The position numbers were made by a program, and so were the translations under genes. Positions 53,623 through 62,175 of a DNA stretch of 64,000 bases are shown piece after piece; the stretch's first letter is position 1, and the number at the start of each line of letters is the position of its first letter. Below the pieces are notes generated by a model. It was not told the DNA's origin. It did not search any database and saw nothing but the letters and a program-made list of their open reading frames with translations. Source of the DNA: DASQPA01 sp963757335 (GTDB lineage Bacteria > Acidobacteriota > Thermoanaerobaculia > Multivoradales > UBA5704). The DNA lies in assembly GCA_963757335.1 (NCBI GenBank), contig CAVWRJ010000008.1, forward strand, positions 682,001 through 746,000, read 5' to 3'.

Positions 53623-54207
53623 GTGAAGGTGGGATGGGATGAAGCCAAGAACGTCGCAAATCGCCGGAAGCACGGCATCTCTTTCGAAGAGGTCGAGGAG
53701 CTCTTCACTTCGAGCGCCGACTATTTAGAGATTTTCGACGAGGCTCATTCCGAATCGGAGGATCGGTTCATCGCCATTGGACCTATCACCCGCGGTCTTG
53801 TTCTTGTCGTATGGACATCGCGCGACGACGACACACTGCGTATCATCAGTGCTCGCCATGCCAGCGAACGCGAGCAAGCTCTCTTCCACGCCTATAGGGA
53901 AATACCGATGACTGACATCCCGGAGCTGACCGACGAGCAGTTCGCAAGGGCGATCCCCGCGCGCATTCGAAAACGTCTCATGCTGGGACAGTTGGATTCA
54001 GGCAAGGACATTGCAGCCTTACGCCGGTTTGTCGGCCTCACTCAAGTCCAGTTCGCTCTCGCCATGAGGATCAGCGTTCATACCCTCCGCAACTGGGAGC
54101 AGGATCGCCGGCATCCAGAAGGCCCCGCAATTGCCCTCTTGCGCATCGCCGCTCGGCATCCGCGGATCTTTCGCGAGAACCTCGAAAATATCGAGTCGGC
54201 TGCCTGA
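53623..54207 (+). CDS. BrnT-like toxin fused to an XRE-type HTH antitoxin domain
   Basis: 194 residues in one uninterrupted frame from a GTG. Residues 1-95 match BrnT (DUF497): WDEAKNVANRRKHGISFEEV, then RFIAIGPITRGLVLVVWTSR and IISARHASEREQALF, containing the toxin's conserved basic and aromatic pattern. From residue 99 (MTDIPELTDEQFARAI) a typical antitoxin protein begins, with HTH GLTQVQFALAMRISVHTLRN and WEQDRRHPEGPAIALL. In most genomes these are two genes. A lost stop or a single-base error would also give this picture. No brnA gene is nearby. Confidence 0.75.
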   Translation: MKVGWDEAKNVANRRKHGISFEEVEELFTSSADYLEIFDEAHSESEDRFIAIGPITRGLVLVVWTSRDDDTLRIISARHASEREQALFHAYREIPMTDIPELTDEQFARAIPARIRKRLMLGQLDSGKDIAALRRFVGLTQVQFALAMRISVHTLRNWEQDRRHPEGPAIALLRIAARHPRIFRENLENIESAA

Positions 54208-54238
54208 GAACATTCCCGGGCAACTCTCCCCGGAGCGC

Positions 54239-56200
54239 TCACCCCCCCAGCTCGGAGAGCTGACTCTCGATCCCTTCCCACTCGCCCATAAGGCCGGTCA
54301 CCTGAGTGGAGAGCCTCTTCTGCTCCTCCTCGAGCTTCTTCACCTTGTCGCGCGAGGTCTTGTCGAAGAAGGTGGGGTCGCAGAACAGCTCGTTGATCTC
54401 GTGGATGCGGGACTCGGCCTTCTCGACGTCCACCGTCAGCTGGTCGCGGCGCTTGGCTAGATCCTTCTGGCGGCGCTGGCGCTCGCGGTCGTCGACGGGC
54501 GCCTTGGCGCCATTGCCGCCATTGCCGCCAACGCCGCCAGCGCCGTTCCCCTTGGCCTTCTCCCGCTTCTGCTGGGCGCGGTGTTGGCGGAGCACCGCCT
54601 CGCCGTCCAGGTGGTCGTCGCCCAGCCGCTCCAGGTACTCGTCGTAGGTGCCGGGGAAGTCCTGGATGCCCCGAGGGGAGATCTCGAAGATCCGGGTCGC
54701 GAGTTGCGACACGAACCAGCGGTCGTGGGAGACGAAGATGAGCGTCCCGTCGTAGGCCTTCAATCCCTCGACTAAAGCATCGATCGCTTCCAGATCAAGG
54801 TGGTTCGTGGGCTCGTCGAGGATCAGCACGTTCGGCTTGGTCACCGAGAGCTTGCAGAAGACGAGCCGCGCCGCCTCGCCGCCCGAGAGGCTCTGGCAGG
54901 TCTTCTTGACGTCGTCCCCCGAGAACAGGACCATCCCGAGGTTGCCGCGAATGAAGCCGATCGGCTCCGCGGGCACCGCCTCCCACAACCAGGCTTCGAC
55001 CGACTGCTTGCCGGCCCCGGCGAGCTCGTGGTGGTCCTGCGAGAAGTAGCCGGGGTGGGTCTCATAGCCCCAGTCGATCTTCCCGGCATCGGCGTCGGTC
55101 TCGTTCATGACGATCTTCAAGAGCGTCGACTTGCCGATGCCGTTGGGGCCGATGATGGCGATCTTGTCGCCGCGCTGGACCTTGAGCGAGACGTCGTTCA
55201 GCACCTGCTTCGTGCCGTACGACTTCGAGACCCCCTCGATCGCCAGCACCTCGCGGCCGCTCGGCCGGACCTGCTTGAACTTGAAGGTCGGATAGCGCCG
55301 GGAGCTCTGCGGCAGCTTTTCGATGACGATCTTCTCCATCATCTTGACCTTGCTCTGCGCCTGGCGGGCCTTGGTCGCCTTGGCCTTGAAGCGATCGACG
55401 AACGCCTGGTGATTGGCGATCTGCTTTTCCCGCTTCTCGATCTCCGCCTCCTTTCTGTCCCGGTTGTCCTGCTTGCCGGAGACGAAGGCGGTGTAGTTGC
55501 CGTGGTAGAGGGTCACGGTCTCGTAGTCGACGTCGACGATGTGGGTGCAGACGTTGTCCAGGAACCGGTGGTCGTGGGAGATGACGATCGCGAGACCCTT
55601 GTACTCGTCGAGGAACTTCTCCAGCCAGCGGATGGAGAGGATGTCCAGGTGGTTCGTGGGCTCGTCCAAGAGGAGCGCGTCCGGGGTCGCCGCCAGCACT
55701 TGGGCGAGGAGCACCCGCAGCTTGAAACCGCCCGAGAGCGTCGAGAGGGCCTGCCGATGGACCGCGGTGATGATCCCCAGGCCTTCCAACACCTCGCCGG
55801 CCTTGGCCTCCAGGCTGTAGCCGTCGTTGCGGAGGATGGTGTCCTCGAGCTCGGCGTAGCGGTCGGCGTCGAAGTGGGTCTCGGCGTGGGCGAGGAGGCG
55901 CTCTTTTTCCTCGATGGCCTCCCAGACCTCGTGGTTGCCCATCATGGCGACTTCGAGGATCGACATCTCCTCGTACTGGAAGTGGTCCTGCTTCAAGACG
56001 CCGAGCTTCAGGCGCTTGGGCATGGAGACGGTACCCTGGCTGGGCTGGTCGGCGCCCGAGAGGATGCGGAGCAGGGTCGACTTGCCGGAGCCGTTCGCTC
56101 CGACCAGGCCGTAGCGGTTGCCGGGGGTGAACTGGATCGAGACCCTCTCGAAGAGGGTCTGGGGTCCAAACGATTTACCAAGGTCGGAGACGGCGATCAT
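54239..56200 (-). CDS. ABC-F family ATPase (YbiT/EttA-like)
   Basis: 653 residues from the ATG at 56200 (MIAVSDLGKSFG); the upstream in-frame extension lacks family features. Two ABC cassettes: Walker A GANGSGKS, signature LSGGFKLRV, Walker B LLLDEPTNHLD; then Walker A GPNGIGKS, signature LSGGEAARLV, Walker B LILDEPTNHLD, each with a switch His (SHDH/SHDR). Between them lies the P-site tRNA interaction linker (KREKQIANHQAFVDRFKAKA, KARQAQSKVKMMEK). No membrane domain. A Gly/Asn-rich loop precedes the C-terminal coiled coil (KKLEEEQKRLSTQV). Acts on ribosomes in translation or antibiotic protection. Confidence 0.92.
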   Translation of the reverse strand: MIAVSDLGKSFGPQTLFERVSIQFTPGNRYGLVGANGSGKSTLLRILSGADQPSQGTVSMPKRLKLGVLKQDHFQYEEMSILEVAMMGNHEVWEAIEEKERLLAHAETHFDADRYAELEDTILRNDGYSLEAKAGEVLEGLGIITAVHRQALSTLSGGFKLRVLLAQVLAATPDALLLDEPTNHLDILSIRWLEKFLDEYKGLAIVISHDHRFLDNVCTHIVDVDYETVTLYHGNYTAFVSGKQDNRDRKEAEIEKREKQIANHQAFVDRFKAKATKARQAQSKVKMMEKIVIEKLPQSSRRYPTFKFKQVRPSGREVLAIEGVSKSYGTKQVLNDVSLKVQRGDKIAIIGPNGIGKSTLLKIVMNETDADAGKIDWGYETHPGYFSQDHHELAGAGKQSVEAWLWEAVPAEPIGFIRGNLGMVLFSGDDVKKTCQSLSGGEAARLVFCKLSVTKPNVLILDEPTNHLDLEAIDALVEGLKAYDGTLIFVSHDRWFVSQLATRIFEISPRGIQDFPGTYDEYLERLGDDHLDGEAVLRQHRAQQKREKAKGNGAGGVGGNGGNGAKAPVDDRERQRRQKDLAKRRDQLTVDVEKAESRIHEINELFCDPTFFDKTSRDKVKKLEEEQKRLSTQVTGLMGEWEGIESQLSELGG

Positions 56201-56327
56201 AGGGCCGAAGATTCTACCATCGAGTAAGGTGGAGGCATGAACGGAGCGGGAGGCTCCTGCCGAAAGGTACAACAATGGGAGGCGGGGAGATGTTCCAGGG
56301 TCGGGAGCGTTGTCTCGGCCGGAGCCC

Positions 56328-56375
56328 GCCCGGAGATAAATCTCCGGGCTAGGAGCTACGCCGGATGAATCCGGC
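56328..56375. repeat. Pair of palindromic hairpins, REP-like
   Basis: GCCCGGAGA-TAAA-TCTCCGGGC (56328-56349; nine-base-pair stem, tetraloop) is followed by GCCGGA-TGAA-TCCGGC (56360-56375). Both are perfect and lie between two minus-strand genes. No T run follows, so they look like dispersed palindromes rather than terminators. Confidence 0.65.
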
Positions 56376-56401
56376 CTCGAAGCCGCGCAGGCTCAATCCG
56401 G

Positions 56402-57196
56402 CTATCGCGGGGCCTCCCCCTCGACACTCAGCACCTCGGTCACCCTCCGATGGAACTCCTGCCCTAACCCCGCCCCGCTCGTCTCCTGGTGGCGGCGGGT
56501 GACGACCAGGCGGTTGCCGACCCGGGCGAGGTCCCAGCGCTCGCGGTTCTCCGTCGTGAAGGTGAGGAAGAGGAAGCCGGCCTTGATCTCGGTGGTCGAC
56601 TCGGCGGCCAGGGGTACGCCGTCGGGGGCCAGCCAGAGCTTCAGGGTGACCCTCGAATCCTTGATGTGCTTGCGCTCGGCCTCGGCGACGGCGAGCTCCA
56701 GGTTCAGGACGACGAGCTTCGCCGGCTTGCCGGCCAGGGCCTCGGGGCGTTCGAGGGCGAGCTTGGCGCGTTCGATCCGGGTGGCTAAGGGGCCGGCGAA
56801 GCTCAGGGCCTCGGCCAGGTCAGTGCCGTTGATCTCCCGCAGCACCGCCTCGGTGGGGGTCGTCCGCTCGGGGTCGGCCCGGTGCGCTCGCGCCTCCTGG
56901 GCTCCCCGCTCGAGGAGGGCGGTCGGATAGGTCACCTTGAGCCCCTCGGGGCCGTCCTCCACCTGAACCGTGCCCTTGCCCTGCTCGGGGCGGGGCTTGC
57001 CGTCCTCCTTGGTCTCGGTGAAGAGCTGCACCTCGACCGCCGCATGCACCGGCTCTCGCCCGTTGAGCCGGGCGAGGGCGGCGCGCACCTCCGCGAGACC
57101 GTCGGCCCGGGCGGGGAGCGCCGCGCCGAGAGCGAGGCCGGCCGCCAGAAGGGGGGCGAGGACGATGCCTCGCGAGAGTTGCCGCCAGCGCGTCAT
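56402..57196 (-). CDS. Secreted protein of unknown function, coupled to patatin
   Basis: 264 residues; ATG at 57196 in an ATGA overlap with the patatin stop. Signal peptide (GIVLAPLLAAGLALGAALPARA), then a soluble beta-rich domain with LNGREPVHAAVEVQLFTETK, VQVEDGPEGLKVTYPTALL and late strands KAGFLFLTFTTENRERWDLA. The pattern suggests a lipid-binding or outer-membrane-associated fold, but I do not recognise a family. Tight coupling implies it acts with the patatin. Confidence 0.7.
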   Translation of the reverse strand: MTRWRQLSRGIVLAPLLAAGLALGAALPARADGLAEVRAALARLNGREPVHAAVEVQLFTETKEDGKPRPEQGKGTVQVEDGPEGLKVTYPTALLERGAQEARAHRADPERTTPTEAVLREINGTDLAEALSFAGPLATRIERAKLALERPEALAGKPAKLVVLNLELAVAEAERKHIKDSRVTLKLWLAPDGVPLAAESTTEIKAGFLFLTFTTENRERWDLARVGNRLVVTRRHQETSGAGLGQEFHRRVTEVLSVEGEAPR

Positions 57197-58434
57197 GGTG
57201 CCTCCACCGGCGATGCCGCCACCGCCGCCGGGCCTTCCACCAGCCGTCGGACCTCCGGTAGCCGGGCGAGGGCGTCGCGCTCGCCGATCGCGATCAGGTG
57301 CTCCAGGTAGTCGGGCTGGAACATCAGGTAGGAGAGGGCGTCGGGACGGCTGGTCTCCCGGGTGCCCAGGCTCCGGGTGAGATAGCGGAAGGCCTTGGGC
57401 AGGCGCGGCTCGTAGGTGGCGGCGAGAGCGGAGAGGTCCTCGCTCGGCCGGAAGAGGACGATCTCGACCGGCCGCAGGGCTCCCCACTCCTCCGGGGGGA
57501 GCTTGGCGAGCAGATGGTTGGTCTGCTTCAGGCGGTCGACGTCCTGCTCCAGGACGTCGAGGAAGATGGCGTTTAAAAGCTCTGAAAGGATCTGGGCGAG
57601 CGGCGGGTAGCCGAGGATCTGCGGCCGCTCCGCCTCGGCGTGGGTCGGCAGGTGCTGCGGCGAGACGGCGAGGATACGGGTCGCCCCCAGCCGGAGGGCC
57701 GGGGCGAGCGGTGCCGAGAGGCGGACCCCGCCGTCGCCATACCAGGCGTCGCCGAGACGCACAGCGGGGAAGAAGACGGGGAGCGCCGCCGAGGCCATGA
57801 CGTGATCGATCGTGATCCGGGCGGTGACGGAGCGGCGCTGCCGGTCGATCCAGGTGGTGACGTTCTTGCCCTGGATCCAGGTCACGCTCTGGCCGGTCGA
57901 GTAGTTGAGGGCGGTCAGGGCGAGGGCTTTTAAGAGCCCGCGCTCGACGTTCCGGCCGATGCCGATGATCTCCCCGTCGACCGTCGCGGCGGCGTGGGAG
58001 AGGGTGGCGTGGAGGGGGGCGGTGTCGACCAGCCCGTGGACGTCGGGGGCCACCGAGCTGCCGCCGGCCACGAGATGGGGCGCCCAGCGCACCAGGTTGC
58101 GCGAGAGGAAAGGGAGGTCGACCCGGAAGATGTCCTCGACCGTCAGGCCCCGCCAGAGATCGCAGAGCTGGTCGGCGGCCTCGGCGACCGGACCGGGGTG
58201 GGCGGCGAGGAAGGTGGCGTTGATGCCGCCGGCGGAGACCCCGGCGATGACCGGGAAGCGCAGCTCGGGGAGATGCCGCCCCAGGGCGCGCAGCACCCCC
58301 GCCTGGTAGGCGGCGCGCGCGCCCCCGCCGGTGAGGACGATGCCGAGGTCGCCCGCCGCGCTGGCGGCGCCCGCAACGCCGGCAATGCTGGCGGCGGTGG
58401 CCCTGCCGGCCGGGACTGCTGGGATGTCGGGCAT
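57193..58434 (-). CDS. Patatin-like phospholipase
   Basis: 413 residues; start at 58434 with GGAGG nine bases upstream. Patatin motifs: oxyanion GIVLTGGGARAAYQAGVL, nucleophile Ser in FPVIAGVSAGGINATF (GxSxG), and the catalytic Asp in AWYGDGGVRLSAPLA (DGG). The catalytic Ser-Asp dyad is therefore intact. There is no signal peptide; the Ala/Gly-rich N-terminus is low complexity. A C-terminal extension of about 150 residues resembles longer bacterial patatins. Hydrolyses membrane lipids; target unknown. Confidence 0.92.
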   Translation of the reverse strand: MPDIPAVPAGRATAASIAGVAGAASAAGDLGIVLTGGGARAAYQAGVLRALGRHLPELRFPVIAGVSAGGINATFLAAHPGPVAEAADQLCDLWRGLTVEDIFRVDLPFLSRNLVRWAPHLVAGGSSVAPDVHGLVDTAPLHATLSHAAATVDGEIIGIGRNVERGLLKALALTALNYSTGQSVTWIQGKNVTTWIDRQRRSVTARITIDHVMASAALPVFFPAVRLGDAWYGDGGVRLSAPLAPALRLGATRILAVSPQHLPTHAEAERPQILGYPPLAQILSELLNAIFLDVLEQDVDRLKQTNHLLAKLPPEEWGALRPVEIVLFRPSEDLSALAATYEPRLPKAFRYLTRSLGTRETSRPDALSYLMFQPDYLEHLIAIGERDALARLPEVRRLVEGPAAVAASPVEAP

Positions 58435-58563
58435 CGTCAAGGAGCCTCCGGGTCTTCCGCCAGGGCACGGCTCGTGCACGCTCTCGCCGCCGGGCCGGGA
58501 CGCGTGGCATTATGTCAGGCGGCCGGGGCGGGAGACAGCCCGGCCCTTAAAGGGAGGGGGAGC

Positions 58564-59151
58564 ATGAGAACGATCGTCACCCTGTTGGTCCTCGCCATCG
58601 TCGCCGGCCTCTGCGGCTACGTTTACATCCACTCCGGTCTCTACGACGTCGCCGCCACCAGCGGCAGCCGGGGCTTCATCGACCAGATCGCCCACCAGGT
58701 GTCCGACCAGTCGGTCGCCCACCACGCCGCGGGCATCCAGGTGCCACCCCTGGGAGACGCGGCCCAGCTGAAGCTCGGCGCCGCCCACTACCAGGAGATG
58801 TGCGTCACCTGCCACGGTGCACCCGGGGTCAAGATGTCGGAGATCGGCGCCGGCCTGAACCCGAGCCCCCCCAACCTCATCCGTTCGACCCGGGACATGA
58901 GCCCGGCCGAGGCCTACTGGATCGTCAAGAACGGCATCCGGATGACCGGCATGCCCGCCTTCGGCCCCACCCACAACGAGAGCGAGCTGTGGGCGATCAC
59001 CGCCTTCGTCAAGCAGCTCCCCACCATGACCCCCCAGCAGTACCAGGCCCTGGTTCCGGCGCACGGGGCCCCCGAGGCGGGCGAGGAGCACGGGGAGCGC
59101 CCGGGCGCGGTGCCGAAGAACACCGAGCCCGCGCCGAAGCCGGAGCCCTGA
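58564..59151 (+). CDS. Membrane-anchored c-type cytochrome
   Basis: 195 residues, ATG at 58564 with AGGGAGGGGG upstream; upstream in-frame sequence is antisense to the patatin. An uncleaved N-terminal helix (IVTLLVLAIVAGLCGYVYIH) anchors it. One haem site CVTCHG lies near residue 82, with the distal Met candidate in GIRMTGMPAFGPTH, and a cytochrome c fold of about 90 residues. The tail is Pro/Glu-rich. Carries electrons in the periplasm; partner not seen nearby. Confidence 0.9.
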   Translation: MRTIVTLLVLAIVAGLCGYVYIHSGLYDVAATSGSRGFIDQIAHQVSDQSVAHHAAGIQVPPLGDAAQLKLGAAHYQEMCVTCHGAPGVKMSEIGAGLNPSPPNLIRSTRDMSPAEAYWIVKNGIRMTGMPAFGPTHNESELWAITAFVKQLPTMTPQQYQALVPAHGAPEAGEEHGERPGAVPKNTEPAPKPEP

Positions 59152-59176
59152 GCCGCCACGGTAGACGACACCGCCG

Positions 59177-59653
59177 TCACCGCGTCTCCGGCCGCCCTTT
59201 CGCCACCAGGCTCGCCATCCGCGGTAGAGGCGTGCCGGTTTCGAGCAGGGTCTTCAAAGAAGAGAGGATGGGCGCCCAGCCCTCGCGGAACTGGCGGGCC
59301 AGCTCGTCGCTCTCGAGCTCGTCGTGGAGCAGGGTCAGCTTGACCATGCCCTCGTGCGGCTCCAGGTTGAACGCCACCCGGCTGTGCGGCATGGCGCGGG
59401 CCTCGGCACTCCATTCCGGCCGGAACGAATAGACCAGCCGCCGCGGGGGATCGCATTCGAGAACGGTTCCGCTGTCGGTCACCACGTCGCTATCGCCGTC
59501 ATAGAAGCGCAGGGCCGCGCCGACCGTCCAGGTGGACTCGATGCGGCGGTCGTACCAGTAGCTCTTGGTGAACGCACCGTCGGTGAGCGCTGCCCAGAGC
59601 TTCTCCGGGGTGGTGGCGATATAGGTGACATAGACGAATTCCGGCTTACCCAC
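59177..59653 (-). CDS. SRPBCC/AHSA1-like domain protein
   Basis: 158 residues. FVYVTYIATTPEKLWAALTD and SYWYDRRIESTWTVGAALRF are the START-like family opening; LTLLHDELESDELARQFREG, W and the C-terminal helix follow. Such proteins bind small hydrophobic ligands. It overlaps the ArsR gene by eight bases; ArsR-AHSA1 couples are common, with the regulator controlling the pair. Confidence 0.88.
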   Translation of the reverse strand: MGKPEFVYVTYIATTPEKLWAALTDGAFTKSYWYDRRIESTWTVGAALRFYDGDSDVVTDSGTVLECDPPRRLVYSFRPEWSAEARAMPHSRVAFNLEPHEGMVKLTLLHDELESDELARQFREGWAPILSSLKTLLETGTPLPRMASLVAKGRPETR

Positions 59654-59999
59654 GGCGATCCTCCTCCTTCTCTAAAGCCTGTTTGAGATTGGCGAGCGCC
59701 TCCACCCGGTGACGCTCGTACTTGCCGATCCAGCGGTCGTAGATCTCCTGGATCGGCACGGGGTTCAAGTAGTGCAGCTTCTCCCGCCCCCGCCGGACCG
59801 TGGCCACGAGGTTCGCGGCCTCCAACACCGCCAGATGCTTGGTGACCGCCTGGCGGCTCATCTCCATCTCCTGGCACAATTCGGCGAGCGTCTGCCCATT
59901 TTGAACCTGCAACCGGTCGAGCAACCGCCGCCGGCTCGGATCGGCGAGCGCTTTGAAGATTTCGTCGACCGCATCCCCCACGGCAGGGACTATAGGCAA
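59646..59999 (-). CDS. ArsR-family transcriptional regulator
   Basis: 117 residues. IFKALADPSRRRLLDRLQVQ and LAELCQEMEMSRQAVTKHLA give the winged-helix pattern; VRRGREKLHYLNPVPIQEI is the wing and dimer helix. No cysteine metal-binding set is evident, so sensing is not a classical arsenic type. First gene of a pair with the AHSA1-like gene. Confidence 0.92.
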   Translation of the reverse strand: MPIVPAVGDAVDEIFKALADPSRRRLLDRLQVQNGQTLAELCQEMEMSRQAVTKHLAVLEAANLVATVRRGREKLHYLNPVPIQEIYDRWIGKYERHRVEALANLKQALEKEEDRRG

Positions 60000-60544
60000 C
60001 CGTGCGGTTGCGCGTCAAGGGAGACGAAGCAGCTTTCTTCCCGGGTTGGAGTATTATGGCCCGTGCGGCCTGAAACAGGGTTCCAGGCCCGCTCCCCAAC
60101 TGCTGGGGAGCTCCGCTCTACACCTTGGGAACGATTCCATACACACGGAATGGCTTGCCGAGCGCCCGGCGAAGGAATCCCGGCCCTCGGCAGCGCTTCC
60201 AGGTGCATGGATAGCTTCGCTATGTGTACGGATAGCTTCGCCAAGGGCTCGGAAAGTGCTCCCCGAGCCCTGGCGAGCGTTTTCGTACACCTGGATAGCG
60301 ATTTTTGGTGTATGGAAGAGGGTTTGAGCGGCTAGGAACGGTTCCTCAGGCCGTGGAAAGCGGCTGCGGCACACTCGACATCCCGCAAGACTCGGCGCGG
60401 TCCTAAGTCGCAGCAATCTTCAAGACTGAGCTGCCAGCCAGCCAGGAAGGGGGAGAGGCTCGCTCTTCGCGGCCTGCTTCACCTACGCTCTCGAGACGTC
60501 CTCTACAGCCGAACTGTCGATCGAACACGAAAGGGAGGTTCGAG
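60000..60544. other. Gene-free region with degenerate repeats
   Basis: About 545 bases between divergent genes. The right part contains promoter and ribosome site (AAAGGGAGG) of the secreted protein at 60545. The centre (about 60126-60380) is filled with 20-21-bp repeats. ORFs crossing it on both strands show seven-residue periodicity, a by-product of the repeat length; I do not support a gene. Confidence 0.6.
60126..60380. repeat. Degenerate 20-21-bp tandem repeats
   Basis: Consecutive units of 20-21 bases, best seen as ATAGCTTCGCTATGTGTACGG, then ATAGCTTCGCCAAGGGCTCGG (broken here: first 11 bases identical), AAAGTGCTCC..., CGAGCGTTTTC..., ATAGCGATTTTT... and AAGAGGGTTTG.... Units keep a purine-rich start and a GG end while the middle varies. 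At least ten units are present. Confidence 0.6.
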
Positions 60545-61315
60545 ATGAACGCATTCGTGGCAGCGCTCGTCGCAGCAGGGTTCGCCGGAGCCCTTCTGGC
60601 GCAAGGTCCGACCGAGAAGCTGATCTCCAAGGCCGGTTCGAATCTGACCTACCATGGCGGGCCGGTGGTCGTCACGGCCAAGGTGGTCGACATCTTCTGG
60701 GGGCCGAGCTTCGCCAATGCCGCCTCTCCGGATCACACCTACGCCACGACTTTGGAGAGCTTTCGGAACCAGTTCGGCACCTCTGGTACCTACAACGTCA
60801 TCACCCAGTATTCGCACATCCAGCTCTCGAATCTCGGCACGGGAACCACGGACTGGTTCGACCCGTCGACACCGCCGACCAACGTCACCGACGCCGCCGT
60901 GCAGGCCGAGATCGTGGCCTACCTGGCGAACCATCCCTTCGACTCCAGCACGGTCTACGAGGTCTTCCTCCCGAGCACCTCGTACTCTTCGAATGGTGGC
61001 AGCACCTCGTGCGGCGGGCCGAGCCTCGCCTACTGCTCCTATCACGGTCAATTCACCAGCAGTGGACGGGACGTGAAGTATTCGGTCCAGCCGTATCCAA
61101 GCTGCAGCGGCTGCACGGTCTCGGGTTGGACGTCAGCGCGGACTCAGGAGACTTTCGTCTGCCGCGACACGCTCAACACCGTGACCGACCCGGATTTCAA
61201 CGCCTGGTTCGACGCCAGCGGCTCCGAGGCGGCGAGCAAGTGCAGCGCGCCGCCGTTCGGCTCCACTGCGGCGTGCTGCGTGTGGTCGAACAAGGCGAGC
61301 GCGTGCGTCTGTTGA
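60545..61315 (+). CDS. Secreted EXORDIUM/PHI-1-like protein lacking a protease motif
   Basis: 256 residues with a signal peptide (AFVAALVAAGFAGALLA). NLTYHGGPVVVTAKVVDIFW is the opening typical of EXORDIUM/PHI-1-like proteins; Cys-rich segments follow (SCGGPSLAYCSYHGQF, SCSGCTV). Late residues ETFVCRDTLNTVTDPDFNAW and SGSEAASKCSAPP align by eye with related bacterial proteins that have SHE-x-x-E before TDP, but the His-Glu pair is absent here. So the fold is likely kept while a metalloprotease activity, if the relatives have one, is not. Lower GC than its neighbours. Confidence 0.65.
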   Translation: MNAFVAALVAAGFAGALLAQGPTEKLISKAGSNLTYHGGPVVVTAKVVDIFWGPSFANAASPDHTYATTLESFRNQFGTSGTYNVITQYSHIQLSNLGTGTTDWFDPSTPPTNVTDAAVQAEIVAYLANHPFDSSTVYEVFLPSTSYSSNGGSTSCGGPSLAYCSYHGQFTSSGRDVKYSVQPYPSCSGCTVSGWTSARTQETFVCRDTLNTVTDPDFNAWFDASGSEAASKCSAPPFGSTAACCVWSNKASACVC

Positions 61316-62022
61316 CGGCATCGCCGCGTCCCAAGAGCAGGATCATCGGTGTCGTTTATCTGCTCTATTTTATAACGACCATATCCGCCGTGCTCTCGAC
61401 GAAAGGTCTTGTCGTAGCTGACGACGCGGCGGCGACGGCGAGCAACGTCCTGGCGCACGAGCCGCTCTTTCGGTTGGGCTTTGCGATCGGCCTCCTCGCG
61501 AATGCGTGGTATATCGCGCTGACCGCCCTCTTCTATGAATTGTTCAAGCCGGTGAACCGGAGCCTCTCTTTAATCGCGGCGTTCTTCAGCCTCGTGGGAT
61601 GCACCATTCAGATTTTCGGCAGCCTCTTTCAACTCGCCCCTTTAGTAGTGTTGGGAGGCAGCAGCCACTACTTAAACGTATTCAAGGTGGAACAGTTGCA
61701 GGCTCTGGCGCTATTTTTTCTAAAGCTGCAGACGCAGGCCATCAACATCGCCTTGGTATTTTTTGCCTTCTATTGCCTTCTGATCGGATATCTCATTCTA
61801 AGGTCGACTTTCCTGCCGCGAATTCTGGGCGCGCTGATGGTGCTTGCAGGTATGGGTTGGCTGACCTTTCTCTCGCCGCCGCTCGCAAAGGACCTGTCCC
61901 GCTACACTCAGGTGCTCGGTTTTCTGGCGGAGGTAGCGCTGATGCTATGGCTCCTCGTGAAGGGCGTGGACGCTCACCCGTCTAGCCAACTGCTCAAGCG
62001 AATGCCTGACGGCACGGCTTAA
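61303..62022 (+). CDS. DUF4386 family membrane protein
   Basis: About 239 residues from a GTG at 61303 (a TTG at 61312 is an alternative), overlapping the previous gene's end. Six membrane segments with RIIGVVYLLYFITTISAVLS, RLGFAIGLLANAWYIALTAL, LFYELFKPVNRSLSLIAAFF and LQTQAINIALVFFAFYCLLI, which is the DUF4386 pattern (IAGLLYL...A...LFYxLFKPV). Function of the family is unknown. It reads AT-richer than the rest of the window. Confidence 0.8.
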   Translation: MRLLTASPRPKSRIIGVVYLLYFITTISAVLSTKGLVVADDAAATASNVLAHEPLFRLGFAIGLLANAWYIALTALFYELFKPVNRSLSLIAAFFSLVGCTIQIFGSLFQLAPLVVLGGSSHYLNVFKVEQLQALALFFLKLQTQAINIALVFFAFYCLLIGYLILRSTFLPRILGALMVLAGMGWLTFLSPPLAKDLSRYTQVLGFLAEVALMLWLLVKGVDAHPSSQLLKRMPDGTA

Positions 62023-62124
62023 GCAGCCATAGAGCTCGGCGACAACCGCGCCCGGGCTGCGACGGCTTGGGGGAGCCAGGACTCCCGAGCGGGCCGGCGC
62101 TCCAGCGAGCACCGCTCCACGGCT

Positions 62125-62148
62125 CCACGGCTGGATGCCGGGCCGTGG
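62125..62148 (+). terminator. Hairpin after the DUF4386 gene
   Basis: CCACGGC pairs with GCCGTGG over seven bases around a ten-base loop. It is followed by TAAAAT and then a GCCTCCGGAGGC palindrome (62155-62166). It could terminate the upstream gene or sit in the leader of the DUF2442 gene. Confidence 0.4.
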
Positions 62149-62175
62149 TAAAATGCCTCCGGAGGCTAGGGAAAC

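Noticed and set aside
60054..60416. Minus-strand ORF of 120 codons as a gene
   Set aside because: Its periodicity comes from the 21-bp repeats, and no ribosome site or conserved domain is seen.
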